A DNA stretch of 64,000 bases from Trogon surrucura (lineage: Eukaryota; Chordata; Aves; Trogoniformes; Trogonidae): positions 29,111,916 through 29,175,915 of the forward strand of contig CM036620.1 of assembly GCA_020746105.1 (NCBI GenBank), in the 5' to 3' direction. The notes under the pieces are model-generated. The model was given only the letters and a program-made list of their open reading frames with translations, searched no databases and was not told where the DNA came from. The translations under genes were made by a program, and so were the position numbers. Below are positions 49,601 through 57,130 of this stretch, piece after piece (position 1 is the first letter of the stretch; every line of letters begins with the position of its first letter).

Positions 49601-50051
49601 AGGGCAATAACATTTATGGACCCCCTACCAGATTTCCATTCTGCCTTTCTTGATCCAAAGATGGTAAACCTGAGATGAATTAAAGAACTCAAGGATCTCC
49701 AGGAAATTCTAAGAAAACAGTATCTGTTATTCTACAGTTACTAAAACATCTTTTTATTATACCTACACATTGTGAATGTGCAGTCTTGCCTGTATGTGAA
49801 GTGTTAATCTCCAGCCTCACCTACAAGGTACAGATTTTGCATAAATTTGCTAATGCCAGACCACCCCGTTGTGTCTTCACAGGCGTTACGTGACAAAGTA
49901 CGAAAGCCTACCATCCGGCAGACGGTACACTGCAAGGAGAGCGAAAGCAGAACTGTTGGCAGGAAATGAATACCCTCTCCATCAAGAAAACTCCAACATG
50001 TGCAGGAAGGTTTTTGACACAAAGTCTGATTCCTCCAGCAACTGGTTTTGA
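19621..50051 (+). CDS. MTTP: MTTP, microsomal triglyceride transfer protein large subunit, 18 coding exons
   Basis: MTTP works in the endoplasmic reticulum lumen with protein disulfide isomerase. It loads triglyceride, phospholipid and cholesteryl ester onto apolipoprotein B during lipoprotein assembly. Coding exons: 19621-19681, 24656-24843, 25417-25560, 27538-27645, 28395-28511, 29706-29845, 30669-30819, 34554-34711, 35859-36027, 36511-36618, 40179-40391, 41243-41454, 42096-42193, 42296-42417, 43189-43416, 48385-48509, 48830-49000, 49883-50051. All have GT/AG borders and consistent phases, giving 893 aa (human 894) with no frame break. Domains: signal peptide about 1-18; N-terminal beta barrel to 303, which ends exactly at the exon 7/8 border; alpha-helical domain about 304-597; C-terminal lipid-binding sheets to the end. 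Arg540 and Asn780, positions hit by human abetalipoproteinaemia missense changes, are both present at the same numbers. The start has A at -3. The promoter has HNF1 and TGACCT sites. Intron 10 carries an antisense endogenous retrovirus. Confidence 0.98.
20785..20885 (+). mobile_element. Ancient MIR-like SINE remnant
   Basis: The stretch around TTACTGGCCCAAAGGCCACTC followed by CAGTGACAGAACTGGGATTAGG resembles the conserved core of MIR-type SINEs, with its 'tgcccaaggtcac...agtggcagagctgggatt' order. It is highly diverged, so this is a weak call made by eye. Confidence 0.35.
23959..24250 (-). mobile_element. CR1 LINE fragment in MTTP intron 1
   Basis: Starts with CATAGAATGGTTTGGGTTGG and AAGGGACC, the reverse complement of the CR1 3' end. 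It continues through the typical 'catccagcctggcctggaac' and 'gggatggggcatccacagc' segments. It is antisense to MTTP and 5'-truncated. Confidence 0.9.
24656..24843 (+). CDS. MTTP: MTTP coding exon 2 (residues 21-83)
   Basis: Begins after CTAAACAG and encodes [19 protein letters not shown] and later [20 protein letters not shown], the start of the N-terminal beta barrel that contacts apolipoprotein B. The donor is ACG|GTAATT. Confidence 0.97.
25417..25560 (+). CDS. MTTP: MTTP coding exon 3 (residues 84-131)
   Basis: 144 nt, phase 0-0. It contains NIFKGKS and [17 protein letters not shown], part of the N-terminal barrel. The acceptor is TTTGCTAG and the donor AAA|GTAAGA. Confidence 0.97.
27538..27645 (+). 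CDS. MTTP: MTTP coding exon 4 (residues 132-167)
   Basis: 108 nt, phase 0-0. It encodes [20 protein letters not shown] and [16 protein letters not shown]. The '[11 protein letters not shown]' motif is shared by vitellogenin, apolipoprotein B and MTTP. The donor is GAG|GTACGG. Confidence 0.97.
28395..28511 (+). CDS. MTTP: MTTP coding exon 5 (residues 168-206)
   Basis: 117 nt, phase 0-0. It contains [13 protein letters not shown] and [20 protein letters not shown], with the Cys pair of the barrel. The acceptor is TTTTCCAAG and the donor CGG|GTAAGA. Confidence 0.97.
29706..29845 (+). CDS. MTTP: MTTP coding exon 6 (residues 207-253)
   Basis: Encodes [20 protein letters not shown] and ends at KTGAKIVSK in phase 2 (TCAAA|GTAAGT). 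It is less conserved with human than its neighbours, but the frame and length fit. Confidence 0.95.
30669..30819 (+). CDS. MTTP: MTTP coding exon 7, end of the beta barrel (to residue 303)
   Basis: Encodes [20 protein letters not shown] and ends with QSECKKCPS. It finishes at the structural border between barrel and helical domain. The acceptor is ATACACAG and the donor TCG|GTGAGT. Confidence 0.96.
32285..32350 (+). mobile_element. Ancient MIR-like SINE remnant in MTTP intron 7
   Basis: ATTATTATCCCCACTTCACAG followed by ATGG closely matches the 'ttattatccccattttacagatgagg' core of MIR. It is short and eroded. Confidence 0.45.
32693..33010 (-). mobile_element. CR1 LINE fragment in MTTP intron 7
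   Basis: Begins CATAGAATAATAGAATCATAG, so the terminal octamer is repeated. It continues through the CR1 body, including the segment 'tccaatctaaacctattctcc...cccttgcctta'. It lies in reverse orientation, about 300 bp long, and moderately diverged. A short frame on the minus strand ([20 protein letters not shown]) is a relic of the CR1 reverse transcriptase C-terminus. Confidence 0.92.
34554..34711 (+). CDS. MTTP: MTTP coding exon 8, start of the helical domain (residues 304-356)
   Basis: Encodes [20 protein letters not shown] and then [20 protein letters not shown]. It ends in phase 2 (CTTCT|GTAAGT). It opens the alpha-helical domain that contacts protein disulfide isomerase. Confidence 0.96.
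35425..35721 (+). mobile_element. CR1 LINE fragment in MTTP intron 8
   Basis: Forward orientation, ending ATTCTGTGATTCTGTG (35707-35721 region). The frame KFKTRLG-type sequence '[20 protein letters not shown]' at the end is the C-terminal CR1 reverse-transcriptase remnant. It lies 137 bases upstream of exon 9. Confidence 0.92.
35859..36027 (+). CDS. MTTP: MTTP coding exon 9 (to residue 412)
   Basis: Contains [20 protein letters not shown] and [20 protein letters not shown], strongly conserved helical repeats. The acceptor is CTTTGTAG and the donor ACT|GTAAGT. Confidence 0.97.
36511..36618 (+). CDS. MTTP: MTTP coding exon 10 (residues 413-448)
   Basis: 108 nt, phase 0-0. It encodes [20 protein letters not shown] and ends DREGCKLP. 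The donor is CCC|GTGAGT. The next intron holds the retroviral insertion, which begins 426 bases after this exon. Confidence 0.97.
37045..37445 (-). repeat. 3' LTR of the endogenous retrovirus (401 bp)
   Basis: On the minus strand it runs TGTAGAGGAATTTC ... CCCTCTTCA. It contains AATAAA (37215-37220) in the stretch GCCCAATAAAACGC, the retroviral polyadenylation signal. It is identical to the other LTR except for two differences. Confidence 0.95.
37355..37880 (-). pseudogene. Env remnant with membrane anchor
   Basis: At 37,430-37,570 the minus strand encodes a hydrophobic membrane-spanning stretch, then a basic tail. The frame reads through the polypurine tract into the LTR and stops at 37355. 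Upstream, around 37,750-37,880, a short Cys- and Asn-rich stretch looks like a surface-protein fragment with an intervening stop. Nothing complete remains. Confidence 0.6.
37449..37464 (-). other. Retroviral polypurine tract
   Basis: Minus strand AAAAAGAAAAAGGGGG, followed by ATA and then the TG of the 3' LTR. It is the plus-strand DNA primer site. Its presence beside the LTR confirms the provirus orientation. Confidence 0.9.
38344..38377. repeat. T21-C-T12 tract inside the provirus
   Basis: A run of 21 T, one C, then 12 T, preceded by eight C (38333-38340). On the provirus strand it is an A-rich tract within the gag remnant. Confidence 0.9.
38664..38687. repeat. T24 homopolymer inside the provirus
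   Basis: Twenty-four consecutive T on the plus strand, hence A24 in the gag remnant. Such a length is prone to slippage in replication and sequencing. Confidence 0.9.
39228..39246 (-). other. Retroviral primer binding site
   Basis: Minus strand TGGCGCCTGAACAAGGGAC, two bases inside the 5' LTR. It resembles the tRNA-Lys3-type site TGGCGCCCGAACAGGGAC with one substitution and one inserted A. The priming tRNA is therefore probably a lysine tRNA, but another tRNA ending in the same bases is possible. Confidence 0.75.
39249..39652 (-). repeat. 5' LTR of the endogenous retrovirus (404 bp)
   Basis: Matches the 3' LTR throughout, apart from three extra G/C bases near its inner end and one C/T difference (39413). 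It is followed directly by the second copy of the CTTAAT target duplication. Confidence 0.95.
40179..40391 (+). CDS. MTTP: MTTP coding exon 11 (residues 449-519)
   Basis: 213 nt, phase 0-0. It contains [20 protein letters not shown] and [18 protein letters not shown]. The acceptor TTTCTTTAG lies 526 bases after the retroviral insertion and is intact. Confidence 0.97.
41243..41454 (+). CDS. MTTP: MTTP coding exon 12 (residues 520-590)
   Basis: Contains [20 protein letters not shown], in which the Arg of KTVRT is residue 540, and [18 protein letters not shown]. It ends in phase 2 (GCAAG|GTACGT). Confidence 0.97.
42096..42193 (+). CDS. MTTP: MTTP coding exon 13
   Basis: A 98-nt exon encoding [20 protein letters not shown] and [12 protein letters not shown]. 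It joins the helical domain to the C-terminal lipid-binding domain. The acceptor is ATATCACAG; the donor CACGTATGT has its GT at 42194. Confidence 0.96.
42296..42417 (+). CDS. MTTP: MTTP coding exon 14 (to residue 663)
   Basis: Encodes [20 protein letters not shown] and then [10 protein letters not shown], part of the lipid-binding sheets. It is separated from exon 13 by an intron of only 102 bp. The donor is CAG|GTAACT. Confidence 0.96.
43189..43416 (+). CDS. MTTP: MTTP coding exon 15 (residues 664-739)
   Basis: 228 nt, phase 0-0. It contains [20 protein letters not shown] and [18 protein letters not shown], almost invariant in vertebrates. The donor is CAG|GTACTA. Confidence 0.97.
43417..48384 (+). 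other. MTTP intron 15
   Basis: A 4.97-kb intron without another recognisable gene. It contains the second tRNA-Ile/CR1 SINE at 45,075-45,235. Confidence 0.7.
45075..45235 (+). mobile_element. tRNA-Ile-like/CR1-tailed SINE, copy 2
   Basis: Head: A box in CTCGGTTAGAGCGTGG, an anticodon loop region CTGATAACA with GAT (Ile), and B box GGTTCGATCCC. A linker CATGTGTTGCC follows, then the CR1 3' tail ending ATTCTATGATTCTATG. The tRNA has no 3' acceptor strand, so it is not a tRNA gene. The head is better preserved than in copy 1. The layout fits passerine SINEs propagated by CR1 machinery. Confidence 0.88.
48385..48509 (+). CDS. MTTP: MTTP coding exon 16 (residues 740-780)
   Basis: Encodes [20 protein letters not shown] and [20 protein letters not shown], then Asn780. 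It is more GC-rich than its neighbours. It ends in phase 2 (AACCG|GTGAGA) after a 4.97-kb intron. Confidence 0.96.
48830..49000 (+). CDS. MTTP: MTTP coding exon 17
   Basis: Encodes [20 protein letters not shown] and [19 protein letters not shown], the last conserved strands of the lipid cavity. The acceptor is ATTTGCAG and the donor TTCAG|GTAAGA. Confidence 0.97.
49883..50051 (+). CDS. MTTP: MTTP last coding exon and stop
   Basis: Encodes [27 protein letters not shown] and the C-terminus SSSNWF before TGA (50049-50051). The human protein ends similarly in GWF. Confidence 0.96.
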
Positions 50052-50266
50052 AACAAGCACCTGAGCTTTTGCCTTCCTGAATCCATGGCTCCCTAAATGA
50101 CCTAGGCTTGTACGTACCGTACCAACTTGGAGCTTGATCTTGCACTACGGCAGTTAATGGGAAATTTGCCATTGATTTCAACAGGCCAGCATCAAACTCT
50201 CAGTGCGTGCACAGTGTTTACATATTAACCTATATTTAAGACTTTTGTAAAAAAAAATCTAGGGCA

Positions 50267-50272
50267 AATAAA
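50267..50272 (+). terminator. MTTP: MTTP polyadenylation signal
   Basis: AATAAA 215 bases after the stop, followed by a GT-rich stretch (TTTGGTGGTATT), the usual downstream element. This gives a 3' UTR of about 240 bases. Confidence 0.75.
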
Positions 50273-50289
50273 GACCAATTTGGTGGTAT

Positions 50290-53200
50290 TCCATGCACTT
50301 CCTTAAGGGTGGTGCTAGTTCTTTATTTCAACTTTATGTGCCAAAAGCAAAAAAAAACAAACACCATTTTTCTTTCTTGGGGAATACAGGAGTCCATGTT
50401 TCTGACGTGCAGTAAGAAGGATTATGATGTATAAAGAATGATTATTTATGAATATATTTTAAAGTATTTAGGTGTTTTAGGCCTATGACCAATACTCATT
50501 CAAAGTACAATTAACATCTAAATGGGACCATGAATTCCAGCTTGCTCAGGCTTGCCTGTTTACAAAAAAAAGCAGGATTTATTTTACATTATTTTAAAGG
50601 ATTTTCCCTTTTTTTGAGCCATCAGAGCTTGATTATTATTATTTATCTTTTGGTTTTGTTTTTTTTTTTATTAACTGCTATAGTTAAATGCAACTGATTA
50701 AAAATGTGCAGTAGGATTTCCAGAAGTACTTGTGGTTGCCTTAATTCTGTTCCCATTGAAATCAATGGTATAATTCTTGTAGTTATCACCAGGAGCAGAG
50801 TTAAGCCAACATTGGTTGCTCTTCAAGGTTGCCTCCTGGAAGTTTGTGTCCCTGTGTGTAATCAAGGCAAGTCTATTGCAGAAAACGAGCACCCAGTAAG
50901 GCAATTCTGAACTATGATGAAGGAAAGGGTTCTGAAAGAAATCCATTTTGAATGCACAGTCTAGACAAGCCTGTGCAGAGCCAGAACATTTTCTTCTGGG
51001 TAATTTAGGCTCATATTGCAATGAAAAATGTCCTCCAATTACAATGACTTGGACACTTCTGCTCGTTCAAGCAGTGTTGTTATAGGAATTGTGTAAAAAA
51101 AAAATAAATTTACATTTACAACAAGCATTGCAGATTAAGAAAGAAGATACCTCATCCCAGCTCAGCTGATCTCTGATGTGATCCATCTGATTTAATTTTT
51201 ATAGGACAAGGTGTTTGAGTGCTGGTCACAAAAAAAAAAAAAAGTAAAATAAGAAGCCAGGAACAACTTTTTTTTCAAAAAAACAAAACCAGGCAGGAAA
51301 AACTCATAGATTGTCTCGAAAAAAAAATGTATCACAAGAATAATTTTTTTCCAAATTCTTTTGTGTTTTAAAAAAAACCCAAGAATGCAGAAATCTGCAA
51401 AAATCGAACTATCAACGAGATGAAACAGTCTGCTCATTGTCTTTCCTGAAAATGCTGACACACTTCTAGTCAAAGCATAAATAAACCAGGTAAAAATACA
51501 TTGTGGAAAAACTGTTTTCAGTCTTGTTTTTTATCTGTTACATTCTGGATTAGGAAAGTCTCTTGTTGGGGAAGGAATGGTGTTGACAAGGGCAAGAAGA
51601 ACCATTTAATTCACCACCGCACAGGAACCAATAACATAAGTTCGACACCCACTTGTCTTGGGCTTCGCCTCTGGTCAAGAAATGGTGGTATCTCCAGAGG
51701 GTGGTGTACACCCCAAGCAGGATGCACCATGTGCTGGAGGTGTGAAATCCCTCTGCCTAGAGGAGAGGTAGGATTTGAGCGCCCCTCTTCAGTGCTGGCA
51801 CTTAGCAAAAATTAGTTAAGGCCAAAGTGATACCAACACTGCTGGCAGTGACACCACCCTGTCAAATAACATGGCCAGCACTGCCAGCAAACCCACTCCT
51901 GAGCCTCAGCCTTAAATGCTCTTTCATTCCTCTGCCAAAGATTGTATGCGGCGCCCCATCCCCAGGCATTACTGCCCCCTCAACATGGGGCAGTTTTTCC
52001 TTCCTCACTTCCAAATCTCCCCCCTTCTCTCTCTGAACACAGTCCTTCTGCTTTCAGCGAGGCTCCCACAAAGCTGTCCCTTTCCCTCAGTATCCACGCT
52101 CAAAGTCTGCACCCTCTATGTCATAGACACTGCATAGACACTGCTCAATAGCTCCACTACTGTTTTAGGAACCAAAATTGAAGATAAGCTTTTACATTTC
52201 TTATTACTATTTGCTATTTGTGTCATATAAAACAAAAATATGATCAGAGCAAAGTATTAACACACCTATAAAGAGACAGTTTCCTGCTGCAGTGATCTGA
52301 CACCCTAAATATAGAAGGTGGACAAAGAGTGGCACTGAAAAATAGCTATCATCACTACTTCACTGGTAGAGAATTGAGATATCAACGGATGATGACTTCA
52401 ACTCCACATCCTAATTTGCATCAACAGTCTGCCAGACTCACCCATGACTTCAAAACCTAAAATCAGGATAAAAAAGTTCTAGATAATGCAATTTCTTTCT
52501 GTATGATCTGCATCTGATATCAGCAGTCCCACTGCAAGGCTTACCCCCTCTCAGATTTATAAGGGCCTGTAAAATGGGGCCCTTTGGCACACAAAAATAA
52601 TGAAACATTTGTGCTGACTTTTAAAAAAGTGCAACATAACCTATTTTCTGGTTACAAAAGATAATCCAGCTACTGCCAAGTATCTGGCCAACACCACCAG
52701 ACATGCTTCTCTTTCAAACGAAACGCACAGGCCTGTTTAGCATAAATACATCAAATCTTCAGTACGAGGGCGGCAAGACTCTGGATTAGACTGCCCAGAG
52801 AGGCTGTGGCTGCCCCCTCCCTGGAGATGTTCAAGGCCAGGTTGGATGAGGCCTTGAGTAACCCGGTCTAGTTAAGAGTATCCCTGCCCATGGCAGGGAG
52901 GTTGGATTAGATGATCTCTAAGGTCTCTTCCAACCTAAGACATTCTATGATTCTACGAATCTCCCAGAGATATTGATCTGCGTCTTTTGCTTTTTTGTTC
53001 ACTGATCAAGCCTTGGCACAGTTTGTTGAGGAAAATCACATGTCCACCTGCGTGACTGAAAAACAGTCTTTCAGAACGAGACAACTAGCCTGTAAGGGTA
53101 ATTTTGGGGCTTCCACAGCTTTGGCAACATCCCTTGAAACTAAATCAAAACTGAATCTCTGAGGCCCACATTGCTCCTTCAGAAGTGACACGGGTCCTCA

Positions 53201-54620
53201 TGGATACCCCCTGGAATCACAGCAATACACTTGCTCCTGAAGATATCCGACCCAAACAGCTGGACATAATGGGGATTCCAGAAGGGGTTTACTCCAACAG
53301 CTGGTTAATGGAAGGCCATGGCTTCCTTATGTGGGCTCCATAGCTACAGAAGCAACAAAACTGACCATCTTCTAAAAATAAGGGGAAATTAATACATTGC
53401 TTAAGCCAGCATTTGAAGTGAAAACACATTAGGGTTACAACCAAAGCAAACACTACAAGCATTTATCAAATCAGTGGGGATTAATCACAAATATGCAGCA
53501 TACGTCTCTAATAGTGGCTGTTACATGCACTTTTAAATTATTGGCAATGGTAGCAATTAAACAATAACTCCTACATGACATTTATAGAAACAAATGCTTG
53601 GTCTTTTCTAATTGGAAGCCACAGAAAAAACACCGCAATGACAATCCAGCTAAGCCAAAAAAGCAACCCACTTGAAAAAGACATTTTGAAACCATCCCCT
53701 AAAAGTTTCAAGGAGTACTAATTTTTAAAGAGCATTTTTCATGTACTCTTCAATAAATGTTCATACTCCAGGATTCAGTTTCTCACTCTACTCCTAAACA
53801 TAATCCGGTGCAAAAAAAGCACCGAGAAATATAAAGATCAATGGTTTGGAATACAGACTTCCTAGTGAGGGTATGAATTAAGCCATCAATGCAGTAAACG
53901 TTAGCAGACACAGGGATTAAACATAATTACTTTTTGTAATGACCAAAAATATCTGCTGGTGAAACACGTTCTTTCCTACCAATAATGGATACCAACCAGA
54001 GCTGAAACGGTGTAAATCAGAACAGCCTGATTTACAGACTGACAGCATCTTCCTTTCCCTTTGTTAGTGTGAACAATTTTATTTTTAATAAAATTGATAC
54101 TTGGTGAAAGAATTGATATTTGGTGAAAGGCGTGAGGGTTAACACACACGCGACAACTTGTAAAATGCTTAGCTCAGATTTCCTGTGAATACATGTTACG
54201 TATAAAGTCAACTTCAGTTTACTGAGAATATCTGGTAGAGAATTTGTCTGGCTACACAGGGTAGAAAGAACTGCAGTCCTTAAGCATGGCTATGCTTTAG
54301 GAGTTAAAAGCCCATATAACACATGTTGCAACTGTACCTTAAAACACAGGAGGATTTGGTAAAAATAGCAAAATAAACAATCCTGGCTGAGCAAGGTTCT
54401 TAACCACATTTTCAACTTGAACTGCGTGCCTCGTCCCACAGAGGTCAATGGAACGCGGGGCAGTGGCAGAGCTGGGCCTGCAGCCACTACTCTGGGGTGT
54501 CAGGTCTAAATTCGGTACCTCAGAAATAAAACAGATGGATAGACTAGGGATACAGTTTGGGTCTGGCAAGCAGGTTACTTATTCTCAACAGCAACAGTCC
54601 AAGATGACAGCAGTTCTAAA
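50290..54620. other. Region downstream of MTTP
   Basis: No coding exon or RNA gene recognised. It is AT-rich with several homopolymer runs (for example A13 at 51,231) and one CR1 fragment, listed separately. Confidence 0.6.
52764..52958 (+). mobile_element. CR1 LINE fragment
   Basis: Forward orientation. It carries GGATGAGGCCTTGAGTAACC, GGGAGGTTGGATTAGATGAT and the 3' end CATTCTATGATTCTACG, with one mismatch in the last octamer. About 195 bp. Confidence 0.92.
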
Positions 54621-54627
54621 ACTGGTG

Positions 54628-55263
54628 CTTTTTCTTTTCTTCTTTTCTTCTTTTCTCTTTTCTTTTTTCTCTTTTCCTTTTCCTTTTTCCTTTCCTTTCC
54701 TTTCCTTTCCTTTCCTTTCCTTTCCTTTCCTTTCCTTTCCTTTCCTTTCCTTTCCTTTCCTTTCCTTTCCTTTCCTTTCCTTTCCTTTCCTTTCCTTTCC
54801 TTTCCTTTCCTCTCTTCTCTTCTCTTCTCTTCTCTTCTCTTCTCTTCTCTTCTTTCTCTTCTCTTCTCTTCTCTTCTCTTCTCTTCTCTTCTCTTCTCTT
54901 CTCTTCTCTTCTCTCTCTCTCTCTTCTCTTCTCTTCTCTCCTCTTCTCTCCTCTCCCCTCCTCTCCTCTCCCCTCCTCTCCTCTCCCCTCCTCTCCTCTC
55001 CCCTCCTCTCCTCTCCCCTCCTCTCCTCTCCTCTCCTCTCCTCTCCTCTCCTCTCCTCTCCTCTCCTCTCCTCTCCTCTCCTCTCCTCTCCTCTCCTCTC
55101 CTCTCCTCTCCTCTCCTCTCCTCTCCTCTCCTCTCCTCTCCTCTCCTCTCCTCTCCTCTCCTCTCCTCTCCTCTCCTCTCCTCTCCTCTCCTCTCCTCTC
55201 CTCTCCTCTCCTCTCCTCTCCTCTCCTCTCCTCTCCTCTCCTCTCCTCTCCTCTCCTCTCCTC
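54628..55263. repeat. 636-bp uninterrupted polypyrimidine satellite
   Basis: Not a single purine in 636 bases on the plus strand. It starts as irregular T-rich DNA, becomes (TTTCC)n at about 54,686-54,810, then (TTCTC)n, then a (CTCCTCTCCC)-type mixture, and ends as a long pure (CTCCT)n from about 55,018. The graded change of the pentamer suggests successive expansions of one pentanucleotide. The long open frames on both strands here are repeat artefacts. Such DNA can form intramolecular triplexes. Confidence 0.97.
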
Positions 55264-57090
55264 GCGCTTTGGTTTATCCTAGATACCTTGCTTATAACTG
55301 ACATCAGGGAATTACCTGCTTCTCATTTTGCATTTTCTCCCCACTCCTTCCAACAAAAAGTGCTGCATTTCTACTTTTTTGTCTCATCGTTCTAACCAGC
55401 AATGTTTTAAAAACTACTTATAAACTCATAAAATTTTCTCCACCAGTCCTTGAAAATCCCAGACATATTTCACCTGACTTTTTAGTTTAATCTAAAATAT
55501 CATAGGAAACTCACTTTATTTTCAGGGGATTCTTGTAGCACAAGGCACATTGCTGTTGGATAAACACTGGTGGCAAGATTGGACCTCAGAATTGATGTCT
55601 CTCAGCATATTTACTTTTGACCTTTCTTTTGTAGAGGTCTCAGCTTAAAATTTCCATCTATCACGAGAAATGAGCAGTGCTGTGAAGAGCTCATTACAGA
55701 GGTCCACTGAAATCAGGCTCCAGGAGCTCTTCTTGGAGAAAAGTTACTGAGTGGTTCCCAAATTTTCCAGCTGACAACCCCAGGTCCCTTTGCAATTTCA
55801 GATTCCTCTACTTTGAACCAAGTGATCTAAGGCCTTTCTCTCTGTTCAACACAGCCACTATTAATCTGGTTCTGTTTTGGTCATCCTTCGATCTCCTGTC
55901 ATCACCGAGCTTTCTCCTGCTGAGCTGAGCCTGGGCGGCTGCACTCTCCCCAGTTCTTTCCCTCCTTTTTCCAATTCTTCCTTTCAACATCTATTCTTGC
56001 TCAACTCTCAAGTCTTTTGAGTCTGCCAATCAATCCGTTTGTCCCTCCATACAGCAATCACTAACTATACATTTGCAGTGAAGTCACTGATAACATCTAT
56101 CCAAAATACAATGCTAAGGTAAAAATTTCTGAGAGTCCAGAAAAAGCGGGGAGGAATGTCACAAACACCAAACCACTGTTATACCAGTAAACTTTTGCTT
56201 CCAACAAGGTAGGAAAAACACCTGGACATGTCTTGGAATGATACAGCAATTTAACAGTACTTGCCTTCACATTGTACTACTTGCAGATAAACAATGAGGT
56301 GAGAATCCCTTTTCCTTTAAGCATCTAGGGCATACGGTTAAAAGGAAGATTATTACAATGTGTCCACTACATATTGAAAACCGAGAAGCGAAAATGTTTT
56401 AAACTGCAAAACTAATCTTGTAGTTTTCAAGTCCATTTTGTGATGTTTCAGTGTTTGACTTGTGCTTTTTTTAAACATCTGGACTCAACGTCAGAAAATT
56501 ACTAAGTCTCCTTGAGGGTAGAAGGGCCACACAAGAGCAGCAAAAGGTTTTTCCCAGCAATAATTCAAGCACTAAAGAAGTGATTCTATTTTTTGATCAT
56601 ATTGCAATATCACACAATGAAAATAACGTAGAGAATCAGCAGAAAAAAGTTATTCACTCCACTAATTGCTCCCTCTGACCACATGACAACAGACAAAGAT
56701 GCAGTTCTTTGGGTACTCAAAGCTATATAAAAAAGTCAAAGTTAGCCCCCCAAAATTGAGGAGTTCTTTTTTTCATTTAAGTTATATCCGGGGGGAAAAA
56801 AAAATCATTATCAAAGAGAGTCAAACGAAGCAATGCCCCCAACCTCCCTTTGTCATCAGAAAGCAGAATAAACAGAGAGATCAGGTCAGAAAGAGACTTA
56901 CAACACTGGGACAAACCTGGGGAGGCTCAAGCGTGGAGTTTGGATCCGCTCTCCAGTGAAATCTTCTGTTAGTTAACACGTTGAACCAAGCAATGCCTCA
57001 CTTTTTCTGCACAACGGAGAAGGTAACTTCACAAACACAACCAAGCAGGGAGCTGCAGGCTTACTTGCAGTGTGTCTTTTACTGAAAAAT
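55264..57090. other. Unassigned region
   Basis: No coding exon, RNA gene or clear repeat recognised. Confidence 0.5.
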
Positions 57091-57094
57091 ACAT

Positions 57095-57100
57095 TTTATT
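57095..57100 (-). terminator. Possible polyadenylation signal of a minus-strand transcript
   Basis: AATAAA on the minus strand (TTTATT on plus), with T17 just upstream in that direction (A17 at about 57,114-57,130). The AT-rich DNA beyond it could be a long 3' UTR. In human the next gene, C4orf54, is as I recall on this strand, but no coding sequence is visible to support it. Confidence 0.2.
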
Positions 57101-57130
57101 TATCATAACATTCAAAAAAAAAAAAAAAAA

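Noticed and set aside
54448-55395. Long open frames of 315 aa (plus) and 239 aa (minus) made of Leu-Ser-Phe-Pro or Arg-Gly-Glu repeats
   Set aside because: They come entirely from the pyrimidine pentamer satellite, whose pure C/T composition cannot make stop codons in these frames.
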